Of a stretch of 64,000 nt of DNA, positions 31,685 through 40,971 are shown piece by piece; position 1 is the first letter of the stretch; each line of letters starts with the position of its first letter. A model generated the notes under the pieces. It saw only the letters and a program-made list of their open reading frames with translations. It did not search any database and was not told the origin of the DNA. Source of the DNA: Bog-159 sp963707465 (GTDB taxonomy: Bacteria; Acidobacteriota; Terriglobia; Bryobacterales; Bryobacteraceae); assembly GCA_963707465.1 (NCBI GenBank), contig CAVPQK010000015.1, positions 434,001-498,000 on the forward strand, written 5' to 3'. The translations under genes were made by a program, and so were the position numbers.

Positions 31685-31922
31685 AGAGCAGCCGGGCTTG
31701 CGGAATGACTTCCGCCCTGAACGGCTCCCGCAAAGCGCGTTTCGCAACCAAATCCACCTTGCGGCTCAGAAGCTCGCTCAGTTCCCGCTCCGCGGCGAAA
31801 GGGCGTAACAGGCTGACATTTGCTCCTGGCAGAAACTCGAACAATAGGTCGATATCGCTCGCCGGCCCCATCTCGCCCCTGGCCGCCGATCCGAAAAGCG
31901 ACGACCCCTTTATTCGATATTC
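31674..31922 (-). pseudogene. Decayed MntA-like nucleotidyltransferase antitoxin
   Basis: The segment YRIKGSSLFGSAARGEMG, then PASDIDLLFEFLPG and SRKVDLVAKRALREPFRAEVI, is a minimal nucleotidyltransferase with the GSX10DXD active site. It has no start codon before the GS motif: a stop codon lies directly upstream at 31923-31925, and the family's first about 20 residues are missing. Starting at the internal Met would lose the glycine-serine motif. It sits 18 bases downstream of the E2 gene. Confidence 0.72.
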
Positions 31923-31940
31923 TTACCGCGCGGTTGAAGC

Positions 31941-33245
31941 CTACAGCACTTCCTCCGACCAGCCCTCCAGCACCTGCTTCACCTTCGCGGTGAACTGATC
32001 GGCCAGCGCGCCGTCGATCAGCCGGTGATCGAAGCTGAGCGACAGATACATCACGGACCGAATGGCGATGGCGTCGTCGATCACCACCGGCGTCTTCTCC
32101 ACCGCGCCCACACCCAGGATGGCCACTTGCGGCTGGTTGATAATCGGCGTCGCGATCACGCTGCCGAAGCCGCCGAAGTTGGTGATCGAAAAAGTCCCGC
32201 CCTGCACCTCGTCGGGCTTGAGCTGCCGAGAGCGGGCGCGCGTCGCCAGATCCACGATGGAGCGCTGCAGCCCCAGCACGTTCTTTTCGTCCGCCTGTCG
32301 GATCACCGGCACGATCAGTCCGTTTTCGAGCGCCACCGCGATCCCGATGTTGATTTCGTTGTGGTGGATAATGTTGTTGCCCTCGATCGCCGCATTCAGC
32401 AGCGGATACGTGCGCAGGCCCACCACCGTGGCGCGCACCACGAACGGCAGGTAGGTGAGCGACATGCCGTAGCTCGACTGGAAACCGGCTTTGTGACGGT
32501 CACGCATGCGCGCCACTTTGGTCATGTCCACCTTATGTATCGTGGTGACGTGCGCCGAGGTGCGGCGGCTGGCGACCATGTGCTCGGCGATGCGGATGCG
32601 CATTGTGCTCATCGGCTCGATGCGCGTCTTGGCTTGTCCGCCCGCGGGTAGCGGCGGCAGCGCCGCGGCCGAAGGCGGCGCGGCTTGGACCGGCGGCGCG
32701 GCTTCGACCGGCGCTGCCTGGACGGGCGGAGGAGGCGGAGGCGCCGCGGGCTGCGCAGGCTCCTGGCGGGCGATGTGGCCTTCCAGGTCTTGCTTCGTGA
32801 TCCGGCCGCCTGCCCCGGTGCCCTTCACCTTGGTCAGGTCGATCGAATATTCGCGCGCCATGCGCCGTACCAGCGGAGAGAGCGGACCCGTAGGTTCGGC
32901 GGGCTCTTCGGCGGGCGGGGGCGGAGGCGGAGGCGGTGGCGCGGCGGCCTGGACTTCAGGCGCCGGACTGACGGCCTGCTTCACAGGCTCGGCCGCAGGT
33001 TGGGCCGCTTGGCCATCCTCGATGCGCGCCACCACAGTGGCGATTCCCACCGTCTTGCCCTCTTCCACCAGAACCTCGGAGAGCGTCCCCGCCGCCGGCG
33101 ACGGGATCTCGGTGTCGACCTTGTCGGTCGAAATCTCAAACAGCGGCTCGTCCCGCTCCACATGGTCGCCAGCCTTCTTCAGCCACTTGGTCAGCGTCCC
33201 TTCCACGATGCTCTCGCCCATCTGGGGCATCACTACGTCTGTCAT
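31941..33245 (-). CDS. 2-oxo acid dehydrogenase E2 (dihydrolipoyl acyltransferase)
   Basis: The 434-residue protein has one lipoyl domain (DKVDTEI, Lys42), an Ala/Pro-rich linker, a peripheral-subunit-binding domain near 125-160 (PLVRRMAREYSIDLTKVKGTGAGGRITKQDL) and a catalytic domain ending with SFDHRLIDGA, whose histidine and aspartate are catalytic. Such E2 subunits serve pyruvate, 2-oxoglutarate or branched-chain complexes. The lipB gene, which makes the lipoyl precursor for this very domain, overlaps its 5' end by 110 bases, and lpd lies upstream. No E1 gene is in the window, so the substrate is open. Confidence 0.9.
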   Translation of the reverse strand: MTDVVMPQMGESIVEGTLTKWLKKAGDHVERDEPLFEISTDKVDTEIPSPAAGTLSEVLVEEGKTVGIATVVARIEDGQAAQPAAEPVKQAVSPAPEVQAAAPPPPPPPPPAEEPAEPTGPLSPLVRRMAREYSIDLTKVKGTGAGGRITKQDLEGHIARQEPAQPAAPPPPPPVQAAPVEAAPPVQAAPPSAAALPPLPAGGQAKTRIEPMSTMRIRIAEHMVASRRTSAHVTTIHKVDMTKVARMRDRHKAGFQSSYGMSLTYLPFVVRATVVGLRTYPLLNAAIEGNNIIHHNEINIGIAVALENGLIVPVIRQADEKNVLGLQRSIVDLATRARSRQLKPDEVQGGTFSITNFGGFGSVIATPIINQPQVAILGVGAVEKTPVVIDDAIAIRSVMYLSLSFDHRLIDGALADQFTAKVKQVLEGWSEEVL

Positions 33246-33891
33246 GTCGAATCCTCTCTATCTCCCGTTCAAATACGCGGCCAAAGTGCGCGGCCAGGCT
33301 CTCGGCAACCGTCTCCCACTGTGCCGCGCATCCCAATTGCGCCATGGAAGTGACCGGCTTGGTCAGTCCGCAAGGAACAATGTACTCAAAATAGCGCAGG
33401 TCCGTGGAAACGTTGAGCGCGAAACCGTGCGAAGTCACCCACCGGCTGATGTGCACGCCGATCGCGCCGATCTTGCGCTCGCCCACCCACACGCCCGTCA
33501 GCTTGGGAATGCGGCCCGCCTGGATCCCGAAATCCGCCAGCGTATCGATCAGCGTCTGCTCGATGGCCCGCACGTACGCGCCCACATCGCGTTTCCACTC
33601 GCGCAGGTCCAGGATCGGATAGCCGACAATTTGGCCCGGCCCGTGATAGGTAACATCGCCGCCGCGGTCGGTGGGATGGAAAGCCACACCCGCGCGGGCC
33701 AGCATTTCCTCGCCCGCCAGCAGATTCTCCATATGGCCGTTGCGCCCCATGGTGATGGTGTGGGGGTGCTCCAGCAGCAGCAGTTGATCCGGAATCGCCC
33801 CCGCCTGCCGCTCAGCCACCAGCCGCTGCTGCCAGGCGAACGCGCTCGCGTACTCCATGCGGCCCGGTTCCCGCCACTCGCACTTAAGCAT
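33136..33891 (-). CDS. lipB: Octanoyltransferase
   Basis: The 251-residue enzyme moves octanoyl groups from acyl carrier protein to lipoyl domains. It shows LLLLEHPHTITMGRNG, the core motif RGGDVTYHGPGQIVGYPI, the lysine in GERKIGAIGVHISRWVTSHGFALNV and the catalytic cysteine in YIVPCGL. Homology ends near residue 215. The last 36 residues (HDRRSDAPDGREH onward) are arginine-rich and read through the start of the E2 gene in another frame. Loss of an earlier stop is the likely cause. The start overlaps the lpd stop by 8 bases (ATGCTTAA). Confidence 0.92.
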   Translation of the reverse strand: MLKCEWREPGRMEYASAFAWQQRLVAERQAGAIPDQLLLLEHPHTITMGRNGHMENLLAGEEMLARAGVAFHPTDRGGDVTYHGPGQIVGYPILDLREWKRDVGAYVRAIEQTLIDTLADFGIQAGRIPKLTGVWVGERKIGAIGVHISRWVTSHGFALNVSTDLRYFEYIVPCGLTKPVTSMAQLGCAAQWETVAESLAAHFGRVFEREIERIRHDRRSDAPDGREHRGRDADQVAEEGWRPCGAGRAAV

Positions 33892-35287
33892 TGATGGCCA
33901 GGCCGTAGACGGCGTTGAAGCCCTCGCCCATCATCTCCGAAAGCGTGGGATGCGGGTGGATGGTGTGCATCATGGTCTCGACCGTGGATTCCGCCTCCAT
34001 CGCCGCTACCGCTTCCGCGATCAGCTCGAAGGCCTCCGGGCCGATGATGTGCACCCCCAGGATCTCGCCGAACTTCTCGTCGGCCACCACCTTGATGAAT
34101 CCGCCGTGGCTGTCGAGGATGCTGGCGCGGCTATTGCCCGCGAATGGAAACTTGCCGATCTTCACCTGGTAGCCTTGCGCGCGCGCCTGCGCTTCCGTCA
34201 TGCCCACGCTGCCGATGCCCGGCTCGGTGTACGTGCAGGCCGGGATGCGGTTGCGATTGATGGGCGTGGCCGGTTTGCCCGCGGCGTGCGCCACCGCCAC
34301 CATGCCCTCCATGGTTGCCACATGCGCCAGTTGCGGCGTACCCGCCACCACGTCGCCGATGGCGTACACGCCTGGCTCGCCAGTCTGCTGGTAGGGATTC
34401 ACTTTGATAAAGCCGCGGTCGAGTTCCACGCGCGTGTTCTCCAGGCCGATGTTTTCGGTGATTGGCTTGCGGCCCACCGCCACCAGCAGTTTCTCGGCTT
34501 CCACCTCTTCCGCTTTTCCATTGGCCAGCGTGACCGTCATTTGTACGCCTTGGCCGCCCTTGCGCACGTTTTCCACCTTGGCGCCGGTTTCCACTCGAAT
34601 GCCGGCCTTGCGGAACGAGCGGTCCAGCTCTTTGGAAATCTCCTCATCCTCCACCGGCACCACGCGCGGCAGCATTTCGAAGACCGTGACGTCGGTCCCG
34701 AAGCGAAAGAATATCGAGGCGAACTCCACGCCCACCGCGCCCGCGCCGATAACCGCCAGCGACTTGGGCACCGCGGTCAGGTTCAGGATCTCGATGTTGG
34801 TGAGGATCAGCTCCGGGTCGGGCTTCAGTCCGGGCAGCATGCGCGCTTCCGAACCCGTGGCGATAATAATGTTGCGCGCTTCCAACGTCCGCGGACCTTC
34901 GGCGCTCTCCACCTCGACGCGCCCGCCGCCCTTCAGCCGGGCGTAGCCTTTGATCCATTCCACCTTGTTCTTGCGCAGCAGGCCTTCCACGCCCTTGGAG
35001 TGCTTGTTGACGATGCGGTTCTTCTTGTCGATGACCTTCGGGTAATCCAGCACCGGGTTCTGGCAATGGATGCCGTCGGCTTCCGGATTCAGGAAATGGT
35101 CCCAGACGTCGGCCGTATGCAGCAGGGCCTTGGTTGGAACGCAGCCCACCAGCAGGCAGGTGCCACCCAGCCGGGGGTCTTTTTCAATGAGCGCGGTCTT
35201 GAGGCCGTATTGGCCGGCGCGAATGGCGGCCGAATATCCACCGGGGCCGCTGCCGATAACGATCAGATCGTAGGACACTTGTACCAT
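33884..35287 (-). CDS. lpd: Dihydrolipoyl dehydrogenase (E3)
   Basis: The 467-residue flavoprotein has the FAD motif DLIVIGSGPGGYSAAIRAGQYG, the redox-active disulphide in GGTCLLVGCVPTKALLH (Cys43 and Cys48; the family more often has GGTCLNxGCIPSK), the NAD motif VIGAGAVGVEFASIF and the catalytic histidine in HTIHPHPTLSE. It reoxidises the lipoyl group of the E2 subunit with NAD+. It is the first gene of lpd-lipB-E2, joined by overlapping start and stop codons. A palindromic repeat and about 285 bp without genes lie upstream. Confidence 0.95.
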   Translation of the reverse strand: MVQVSYDLIVIGSGPGGYSAAIRAGQYGLKTALIEKDPRLGGTCLLVGCVPTKALLHTADVWDHFLNPEADGIHCQNPVLDYPKVIDKKNRIVNKHSKGVEGLLRKNKVEWIKGYARLKGGGRVEVESAEGPRTLEARNIIIATGSEARMLPGLKPDPELILTNIEILNLTAVPKSLAVIGAGAVGVEFASIFFRFGTDVTVFEMLPRVVPVEDEEISKELDRSFRKAGIRVETGAKVENVRKGGQGVQMTVTLANGKAEEVEAEKLLVAVGRKPITENIGLENTRVELDRGFIKVNPYQQTGEPGVYAIGDVVAGTPQLAHVATMEGMVAVAHAAGKPATPINRNRIPACTYTEPGIGSVGMTEAQARAQGYQVKIGKFPFAGNSRASILDSHGGFIKVVADEKFGEILGVHIIGPEAFELIAEAVAAMEAESTVETMMHTIHPHPTLSEMMGEGFNAVYGLAINA

Positions 35288-35341
35288 TTTACATCGGGGC
35301 CGAGCCTCTCCTCTTGGCCCCGCGTGGCGCAGACCTGGAGG

Positions 35342-35375
35342 GCGGGCTTTAGCCCGCGCGGGGCTTCAGCCCCGC
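35342..35375. repeat. Dispersed double-hairpin repeat, AGCCCGC form
   Basis: GCGGGCT-TT-AGCCCGC (35342-35357) is followed without gap by GCGGGGCT-TC-AGCCCCGC (35358-35375). The copy at 55090-55123 has the same layout, but the second stem reads GCGGAGCT...AGCTCCGC, so a paired G-C became A-T on both arms. Confidence 0.75.
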
Positions 35376-35572
35376 TAGGCCACATATCCATAATGTGAAA
35401 AGCAGGAACCGGATTTCGAGGGAATCGGTGCGGACCGTAATCAATCCGTGGGAAGCAACATAACACGGGTACCTGTGCATTCACCTGGTAAAGCCTGATC
35501 GCTGCGGAACCATGCAACTACGATCTGTGGTAGTAGCGGCGCGCGTGCGTTAGCCTGTTTCTACCCTACACG

Positions 35573-38500
35573 ATGCGCCGAATTCTCTTCCCCATCCTCG
35601 CCCTCGTCCCATTGATTTTTCAGGCCCAGGATTTCCGCGGCAGCCTGGCCGGCACCGTCGCCGATGCGAGCGGCGGCCGCGTCCAGTCCGCCGATATTTC
35701 CCTGCGAGCCGCCGAGTCTCCCCTTGAACGCCTGGCCAAAACCGATAGCCGCGGCGAATTCCGCTTCGATAATCTGCCGCCTGGCAACTACCGGCTAACC
35801 GTTCGCGCCGCGGGTTTCGCGGAGGCCAGTTCCGAGGTAACCGTCGCGGTCAGTTCCGTGCGTGAAGTCGGCGTCACGCTGAACCTTAGCGCGGAGCGGC
35901 AGACGGTGAATGTGCAGGCGCAGGCTTCTTCCATCGTCACGCAGCCCATCGATACCACCAGCGCCGTGCATGGCGGCGCCGTTACCGCCAAGGATCTGGC
36001 CACCATTCCTCTGGCCGCCCGCACCTTCGCCAATATCGCCTACCTGGTCCCCGGGACCGAGCCGGTCGAGCCGTCCGATCCCACCAAGGCGCGCACCACG
36101 GCGGTTTCGTTCGGAGGCAGCTCCGGACTCAACGATGTCACTTCTGTCGATGGCGGCGACAATTCGGACGATTATATCGGCGGCTTCCTGCAGAACTTCT
36201 CGCCCGACGCGGTGCAGGAGTTTGCCGTGCAAACGTCCCAGCAGAACGCGGATATCGGCCGTACCGTGGGCGGCTCGGTCGAGATCACCACCAAAAGCGG
36301 CACTAACTTGTGGCATGGAGAGGCGGCCTTTTACGAGCGCGCCGCGGACCTCAATGCGCGCTACACCATCGAGGATCCGCCGCCCCTGCCGAAACAGCCG
36401 TTCTCCCGGCAAAACTACATCGGCACGCTGGGCGGCCCGATCGTGAAGGACAAACTTTTCTTCTTCGCCGGCATTGAGGCCGTCCACGAAGACGCCAGCA
36501 TCGCCTACAGCCCCGCCAGCCTCACCCAGTTCAACGCTCTCGCCGCGCTGGCCACCGATGGCCTCATCCCCGGCATCCATTCGATATCGGTGCCCGACAA
36601 TGTGCCGATCCCATTCCGGGATTACCTGGGCGACCTGCGCTTCGACTGGACGCAGTCGCCCCGCTCACAGTGGTACCTGCGCGCCGCCATCGATACCTAC
36701 ACCACCGACAACGCCTTCGTGGAGCAGGCCACGCTTCCCTCTACCGGCGCCACCTGGCATTCCAACTACGTGAACGTCGTGCTGGGCCAGCAATTCATTT
36801 TCAGTCCCACTTGGCTCGGAACCTTCACCCTGGCGGGCAGCGGATTGCGTTTGAACGAATATCGCAATTCTCAACTCGGCTTCGCGCTGGCTTTCCCTTT
36901 CAGCTCCACCTCCCAGACGATTTCCGGTTTCGAAACCTTCGGCGACAACCAGTTCGTAACGCCGATCACCGCCTTTCCCGTCGCGCGCGATCAGGAGAAA
37001 TACCAGATCCGTTACGCTGTGACGCACTCCACCGGCCGCCACTCGCCCCGTTTCGGCGTCGACCTCATTCACGAGCCGGTGATGAGCGGCGCGCTGCCCG
37101 GTAATCCGGAAAACCTTACTGTGTTTGCGCAGAATCCCGCGGACTACGCGAGCAACCCGCAGCAATTCGCCGTGGACCTGACCTGCACGCCCACCGCGAC
37201 CCTGGCCGTCACGCCCGGCACCACCTGCACCAGCACGCCGGCGGGCAACGGCAGTTTCTCGCAGAACGTGCAGCGCCTGGGCCTGTACGCCGAGGATTCC
37301 TGGCGGGCCACCCCGAACCTCACTCTGAACTATGGCTTGCGTTACGACACCACCTTTGGTCTCTTCACCGCTTCCGGCAGGTCCCAGTTGGACAATCCCG
37401 CGCTTCTCACCCTCGCGGCTTTGCAGGTGCCGCTGTTCGAGCATCCGGGCGCGCCGCATGATTACCGGAAGCAGTTCGGGCCTCGCATCGGTCTCGCCTG
37501 GTCGCCGGGCCAATCCAGGAACACGGTGTTCCGCGCCGGCTTCGGCCTGTTTTACAACGACCTGGCCCAGAATGGCTGGGTGACCGCGTTCCAGGCCGTG
37601 AACGAACCGCCCGTCGCTTGTGTCAACCCGGGTGACGCCGGCTGCCTGCCCGGCGCGGCCAATGGCGGCGCGGGCGCGCTGATCGATCCGGCCTACAAGA
37701 CGCCCTATGCCCTGCACGCCAGCGCCGGTGTGCAGCACGCGTTTAATTCGCATTGGACGCTGGGCGCGGACTGGACCCATGAGGAGGGCAACCACGGCTA
37801 CCGCCGCTACATTTATCAGGCGGGCTACACGCTTTTCTCGCCGCTCTTCGCCGCCGACCTGACGGACCAGCAACAGAACGTCCCCGACGTTTCCGTTTTC
37901 CGCTCCGACAACCGGTCCCGCTACGACGGGCTTTCCGTGCATCTCCAAGCCAACCTGTCCCGCTTCAGCCTGATCGTGAACTACACGCTGTCGAGCGCCG
38001 AAACCTGGGGCTGCGTGCTGGGCGAACTCTTCGACTACGTGAATGGGGTCTGCAACCCTCTCCATGCGTTTGCAAAAGGTGATTACGGGCCATCGGGTGA
38101 GAACGTCACCGACCGCCTGGTGATCGCCGGCACCGTTCATCTTCCGGCCGGCTTCGAATTCTCTCTTTTGAGCCAGGCGGAGAGCGCCCGGCCTTTCACC
38201 CTCACCACGCCTGTGGACGTCAACGGATTTGGCGATCCGCTGGACGATCGCGCCATAGTGAACGGCGTCCAGACCGGCATGGATCAATTCCGCGGCACGC
38301 CCTACATCCAGACCGATGTGCGCATCAGCCGCCCATTCCATTTTCACGATCGTTGGCGGGTGACGCCATTTATCGAAATCTTCAATCTGTTCAACCGCAA
38401 CAATCCCGGCGCCAACTATGTCACCAACCTCGCGGCGCTGCCGGTTCCGGTCAACAGTCTATACAATGCCACGGCGTTCTGCCTGAACGCGGCTTGCACC

Positions 38501-38629
38501 TCGACCCAGCCCATTACCAGCCTGAATCAGTTGCGCGTGGCCGCCGGCGCGTTGGGCGATTTCTTCGGTCCCGGCACCACGGTCGGCATCCCGTTTGCGG
38601 CCCAGTTGGGAATCCGGCTAAGCTTCTGA
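35573..38629 (+). CDS. TonB-dependent receptor, Oar-like, with CarboxypepD_reg domain
   Basis: The 1018-residue outer-membrane protein has a signal peptide (ILFPILALVPLIFQAQ), a carboxypeptidase-regulatory-like beta-sandwich (about 20-110, GSLAGTVADASGGRV, NLPPGNYRLTVRAAGF), a plug domain with FGGSSGLNDVTSVDGGDNSDDY, then the long beta-barrel. The second half has FGPRIGLAWSP and LNYTLSSAET-type barrel strands; the last residue is phenylalanine after GIRLS, as expected for BamA-inserted barrels. This receptor class is expanded in Acidobacteria, probably for glycans or peptides. Nothing adjacent indicates the ligand. Confidence 0.9.
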   Translation: MRRILFPILALVPLIFQAQDFRGSLAGTVADASGGRVQSADISLRAAESPLERLAKTDSRGEFRFDNLPPGNYRLTVRAAGFAEASSEVTVAVSSVREVGVTLNLSAERQTVNVQAQASSIVTQPIDTTSAVHGGAVTAKDLATIPLAARTFANIAYLVPGTEPVEPSDPTKARTTAVSFGGSSGLNDVTSVDGGDNSDDYIGGFLQNFSPDAVQEFAVQTSQQNADIGRTVGGSVEITTKSGTNLWHGEAAFYERAADLNARYTIEDPPPLPKQPFSRQNYIGTLGGPIVKDKLFFFAGIEAVHEDASIAYSPASLTQFNALAALATDGLIPGIHSISVPDNVPIPFRDYLGDLRFDWTQSPRSQWYLRAAIDTYTTDNAFVEQATLPSTGATWHSNYVNVVLGQQFIFSPTWLGTFTLAGSGLRLNEYRNSQLGFALAFPFSSTSQTISGFETFGDNQFVTPITAFPVARDQEKYQIRYAVTHSTGRHSPRFGVDLIHEPVMSGALPGNPENLTVFAQNPADYASNPQQFAVDLTCTPTATLAVTPGTTCTSTPAGNGSFSQNVQRLGLYAEDSWRATPNLTLNYGLRYDTTFGLFTASGRSQLDNPALLTLAALQVPLFEHPGAPHDYRKQFGPRIGLAWSPGQSRNTVFRAGFGLFYNDLAQNGWVTAFQAVNEPPVACVNPGDAGCLPGAANGGAGALIDPAYKTPYALHASAGVQHAFNSHWTLGADWTHEEGNHGYRRYIYQAGYTLFSPLFAADLTDQQQNVPDVSVFRSDNRSRYDGLSVHLQANLSRFSLIVNYTLSSAETWGCVLGELFDYVNGVCNPLHAFAKGDYGPSGENVTDRLVIAGTVHLPAGFEFSLLSQAESARPFTLTTPVDVNGFGDPLDDRAIVNGVQTGMDQFRGTPYIQTDVRISRPFHFHDRWRVTPFIEIFNLFNRNNPGANYVTNLAALPVPVNSLYNATAFCLNAACTSTQPITSLNQLRVAAGALGDFFGPGTTVGIPFAAQLGIRLSF

Positions 38630-38661
38630 CGGAGGGACGAAATATCGACGCCTCGGTAGGT

Positions 38662-38841
38662 TTGTGCGCCGTTTGCGCACACGCCACGCGGATCCGCTCC
38701 GATCGTGGCGCCGTGTTTTATTTGTGCAAGCTCTCAGCCGGCGATCCGCGCTATCCCAAGTATCCGCGCCTTCCCGTGCTCTCCTGCGCTGGATTCGAGG
38801 AGTGTGGCGGAATTGAGGGAAGCGTTACTGAACCGCGATAG
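38662..38841 (+). CDS. Small four-cysteine protein, TTG start
   Basis: A TTG at 38662 would give a 59-residue product: (M)CAVCAHATRIRSDRGAVFYL, then CKLSAGDPRYPKYPRLPVLSCAGFE. The pattern C-x2-C, C and C with FPKYPRLPV-like text matches a short conserved family of probable metal-binding proteins that I have seen in several phyla but cannot name. The longer frame upstream overlaps the receptor gene and is not homologous. There is no well-placed ribosome site, so start and expression are uncertain. Its end overlaps the convergent gene by 17 bases. Confidence 0.55.
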   Translation: MCAVCAHATRIRSDRGAVFYLCKLSAGDPRYPKYPRLPVLSCAGFEECGGIEGSVTEPR

Positions 38842-40846
38842 TGACCGTGTTCGATGCGATGCCGTTCATCGAGATCACTACCGGTACCACACTGCTGGCG
38901 GCGATCCCGGCCGGCACCTGCGCATTCACCTGATACAGCCCCACGAAGCCCGGCGCCAGGCCCGAGAACGATACACTGGCCGCCACACTGCCCACGGTCA
39001 CCGTCGGCGTGGCGTTCGTGGGCGAGAGCTGGGTGAGCGAAGCGGGCGAGCCCGTCGGCGGCGGGTCACTGACCGCCCCCAGCCCCGTACAGAAGATCTG
39101 CAGCACCGTCGCGCCGGGCTTGGCCGGGTTGGAGGCGTCCACCAACTGGTAGGACTGATCGAGAATGGCGCCTTGGCCCGTGCCGGCCGCGTTGGTCGTG
39201 AAGATAGCCGGTGCGTAGGGCGCAAGCTGTACTGTTTGCGGAGCCCCCGCCAGGCCGTTCAACGTGGCGGTGAGGGTCGCCTGTGACTCCCCCGCCAACT
39301 CCCAGGGCACCTGGAGATTCACCTGCGCGGCGTCGACGAAGAACAGAGGCGCGTTGGCGAGGGAATCGAACTGGAAAGAAAGCCCGGAGAGACTGGTGGG
39401 TAGCGGCGACTGCGTGGCGTCGAGCGGCGCGGGCACGAAGAATTCGCCGAACACGGAAGCGAGGCTGCCGGGCGCGACCGGCGCTGTGTAACTCGCGGCG
39501 GTCACCAGCCCGCCGGCGTTGATGGCCGGCTGCGGGGCCACCATCTTAAGGGAGAAGGCGGTACTGCTCCCTTGCGCCTGACTGCCTGGCGGCGAAGGGA
39601 GATGGACATTCCCGTATACAGTCCCGCCGGAAACCGTGGCCATGCCTCCCTCGGGGAGGCCGGGGTTCGAGTTAGTAAACGTGTAGACCCCCGCCTTAGT
39701 CCAGGCTCCCCCGGGCGCGGACGGTGGAGTTAGCGCGAATACCGTGGCGCATCCATCGGTGTTGCAAGGCGGGGGCTCATTCGTCGTGGAGAAGCCGAAC
39801 AGCACCCCGCCCGTGCCGGCTACCAGGCCGTTCGGGTTAAACCCATCGCTCCCGCCCTTGAAGTCATGGAGAGTTGCCGCGCTCCATGCGCCGCCGGCCT
39901 GGGCGGGCGGCGTCAGTGAGAACGCGCTGCCGTAAGGGGGCGTGCTGCCGCCGGACACCGTCCCATAGACGACCCCGGCACTGTCCACGGCTGTCACAGT
40001 CGGAAACGCATCGCCGGCTTGGGGAGTGTAAATCACAGTCTTGGTCCATGCGCCGCCCGACACCTGTGGAGGGGCGAGCGAGAAAACCTCGCCACTATTG
40101 GGAATAATAGATATGCCCACGGTGGAGAAGGATTCCCCGAATAACACACTGCCGCTAACCACCAGCCCTCCTCGGAGATTCTCTCCCAAAGCGGCGGTGT
40201 AAATAGCATTCAGGTTCCACTTGCCGCTGGGTGCGGTGGGGGGAACGAGAGAGAATATTCCCATACCCGCCGTTACGTAGAGCGCGCCGTTGGCATCGAT
40301 GTCGATACTGTGGGGCGGTGTCTGGTCCGCTGTAAAATTGTAGATTATGGCTTCGGCCCACTTGCCGCCGGCAGTGGCCGGCGGCGTCAAGGAAAATGCA
40401 GTGCCGCAGCCTGACAGAGCGGGAGGCTCGGGAATGTAGCTTGGCTGGCATTGATTGGCGCCCCCAAGGCTGGTGATGCCGTACAGCACGCCCCCATTCC
40501 CGCTGACCACAGAGATTGGATCCGCTCCGTCGGCAACAGAGCCAGCGGAGCCAGAGAAGTTGTAGAGTGTCGCAACGGTCCACGCCCCCCCGGCCGCCGC
40601 CGGCGGCGTCAGCGAAAGGACCGTGCCCAATGCGTGTTCTCCTCCGCTGCCTACACCATAGAGCACTCCGCTGCCGCCCTCCACTACGCTCGCATTAGCG
40701 CCCGTGACCGGACAGGACTGGGCCGCGCCGCAAGTTCCGAACGTATAAATAGGAGTGAGCAGGGGCACCAGTGTCTGCCCCCAAAGGGAGAGGCCGGAAC
40801 CGAACGACAACAGCAGTGTGCAGCGTGCCAATGTGCGAAACGACAT
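38825..40846 (-). CDS. GloVer-repeat protein with Solibacter C-terminal domain
   Basis: The ATG at 40846 is preceded by GAGAAGA. A signal peptide (TLARCTLLLSFGSGLSLWGQ) leads into about seven GloVer repeats (for example VSGNGGVLYGITSLGGANQ, GTAFSLTPPATAGGKW). From about residue 445 comes an unrelated domain: AGGLVTAASYTAPVAPGSLA, then VNLQVPWELAG, AIFTTNAAGTGQGAI and VGLYQVNAQVPAGI. This is the Solibacter-type C-terminal domain (TIGR03437 as I recall it), found at the ends of many exported Bryobacterales proteins, and perhaps an attachment module. It is the longer relative of the protein at 1998-3362, which has repeats only. Confidence 0.88.
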   Translation of the reverse strand: MSFRTLARCTLLLSFGSGLSLWGQTLVPLLTPIYTFGTCGAAQSCPVTGANASVVEGGSGVLYGVGSGGEHALGTVLSLTPPAAAGGAWTVATLYNFSGSAGSVADGADPISVVSGNGGVLYGITSLGGANQCQPSYIPEPPALSGCGTAFSLTPPATAGGKWAEAIIYNFTADQTPPHSIDIDANGALYVTAGMGIFSLVPPTAPSGKWNLNAIYTAALGENLRGGLVVSGSVLFGESFSTVGISIIPNSGEVFSLAPPQVSGGAWTKTVIYTPQAGDAFPTVTAVDSAGVVYGTVSGGSTPPYGSAFSLTPPAQAGGAWSAATLHDFKGGSDGFNPNGLVAGTGGVLFGFSTTNEPPPCNTDGCATVFALTPPSAPGGAWTKAGVYTFTNSNPGLPEGGMATVSGGTVYGNVHLPSPPGSQAQGSSTAFSLKMVAPQPAINAGGLVTAASYTAPVAPGSLASVFGEFFVPAPLDATQSPLPTSLSGLSFQFDSLANAPLFFVDAAQVNLQVPWELAGESQATLTATLNGLAGAPQTVQLAPYAPAIFTTNAAGTGQGAILDQSYQLVDASNPAKPGATVLQIFCTGLGAVSDPPPTGSPASLTQLSPTNATPTVTVGSVAASVSFSGLAPGFVGLYQVNAQVPAGIAASSVVPVVISMNGIASNTVTIAVQ

Positions 40847-40971
40847 GGATCTTCTCAGGTTTCTTGTCAAGGTGTTTCTTTATACTATGTCACAGAATGA
40901 GCGGGATCGCCCGTGCTTTTGCGGCGCTTTTCTGCGCGGGATTCGACGATCGTGCGATGTTAGAAACATCC

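Noticed and set aside
36665..38347. 560-codon open frame antisense to the first TonB receptor
   Set aside because: It is a composition artefact of high GC codons; the plus strand carries clear signal, plug and barrel features.
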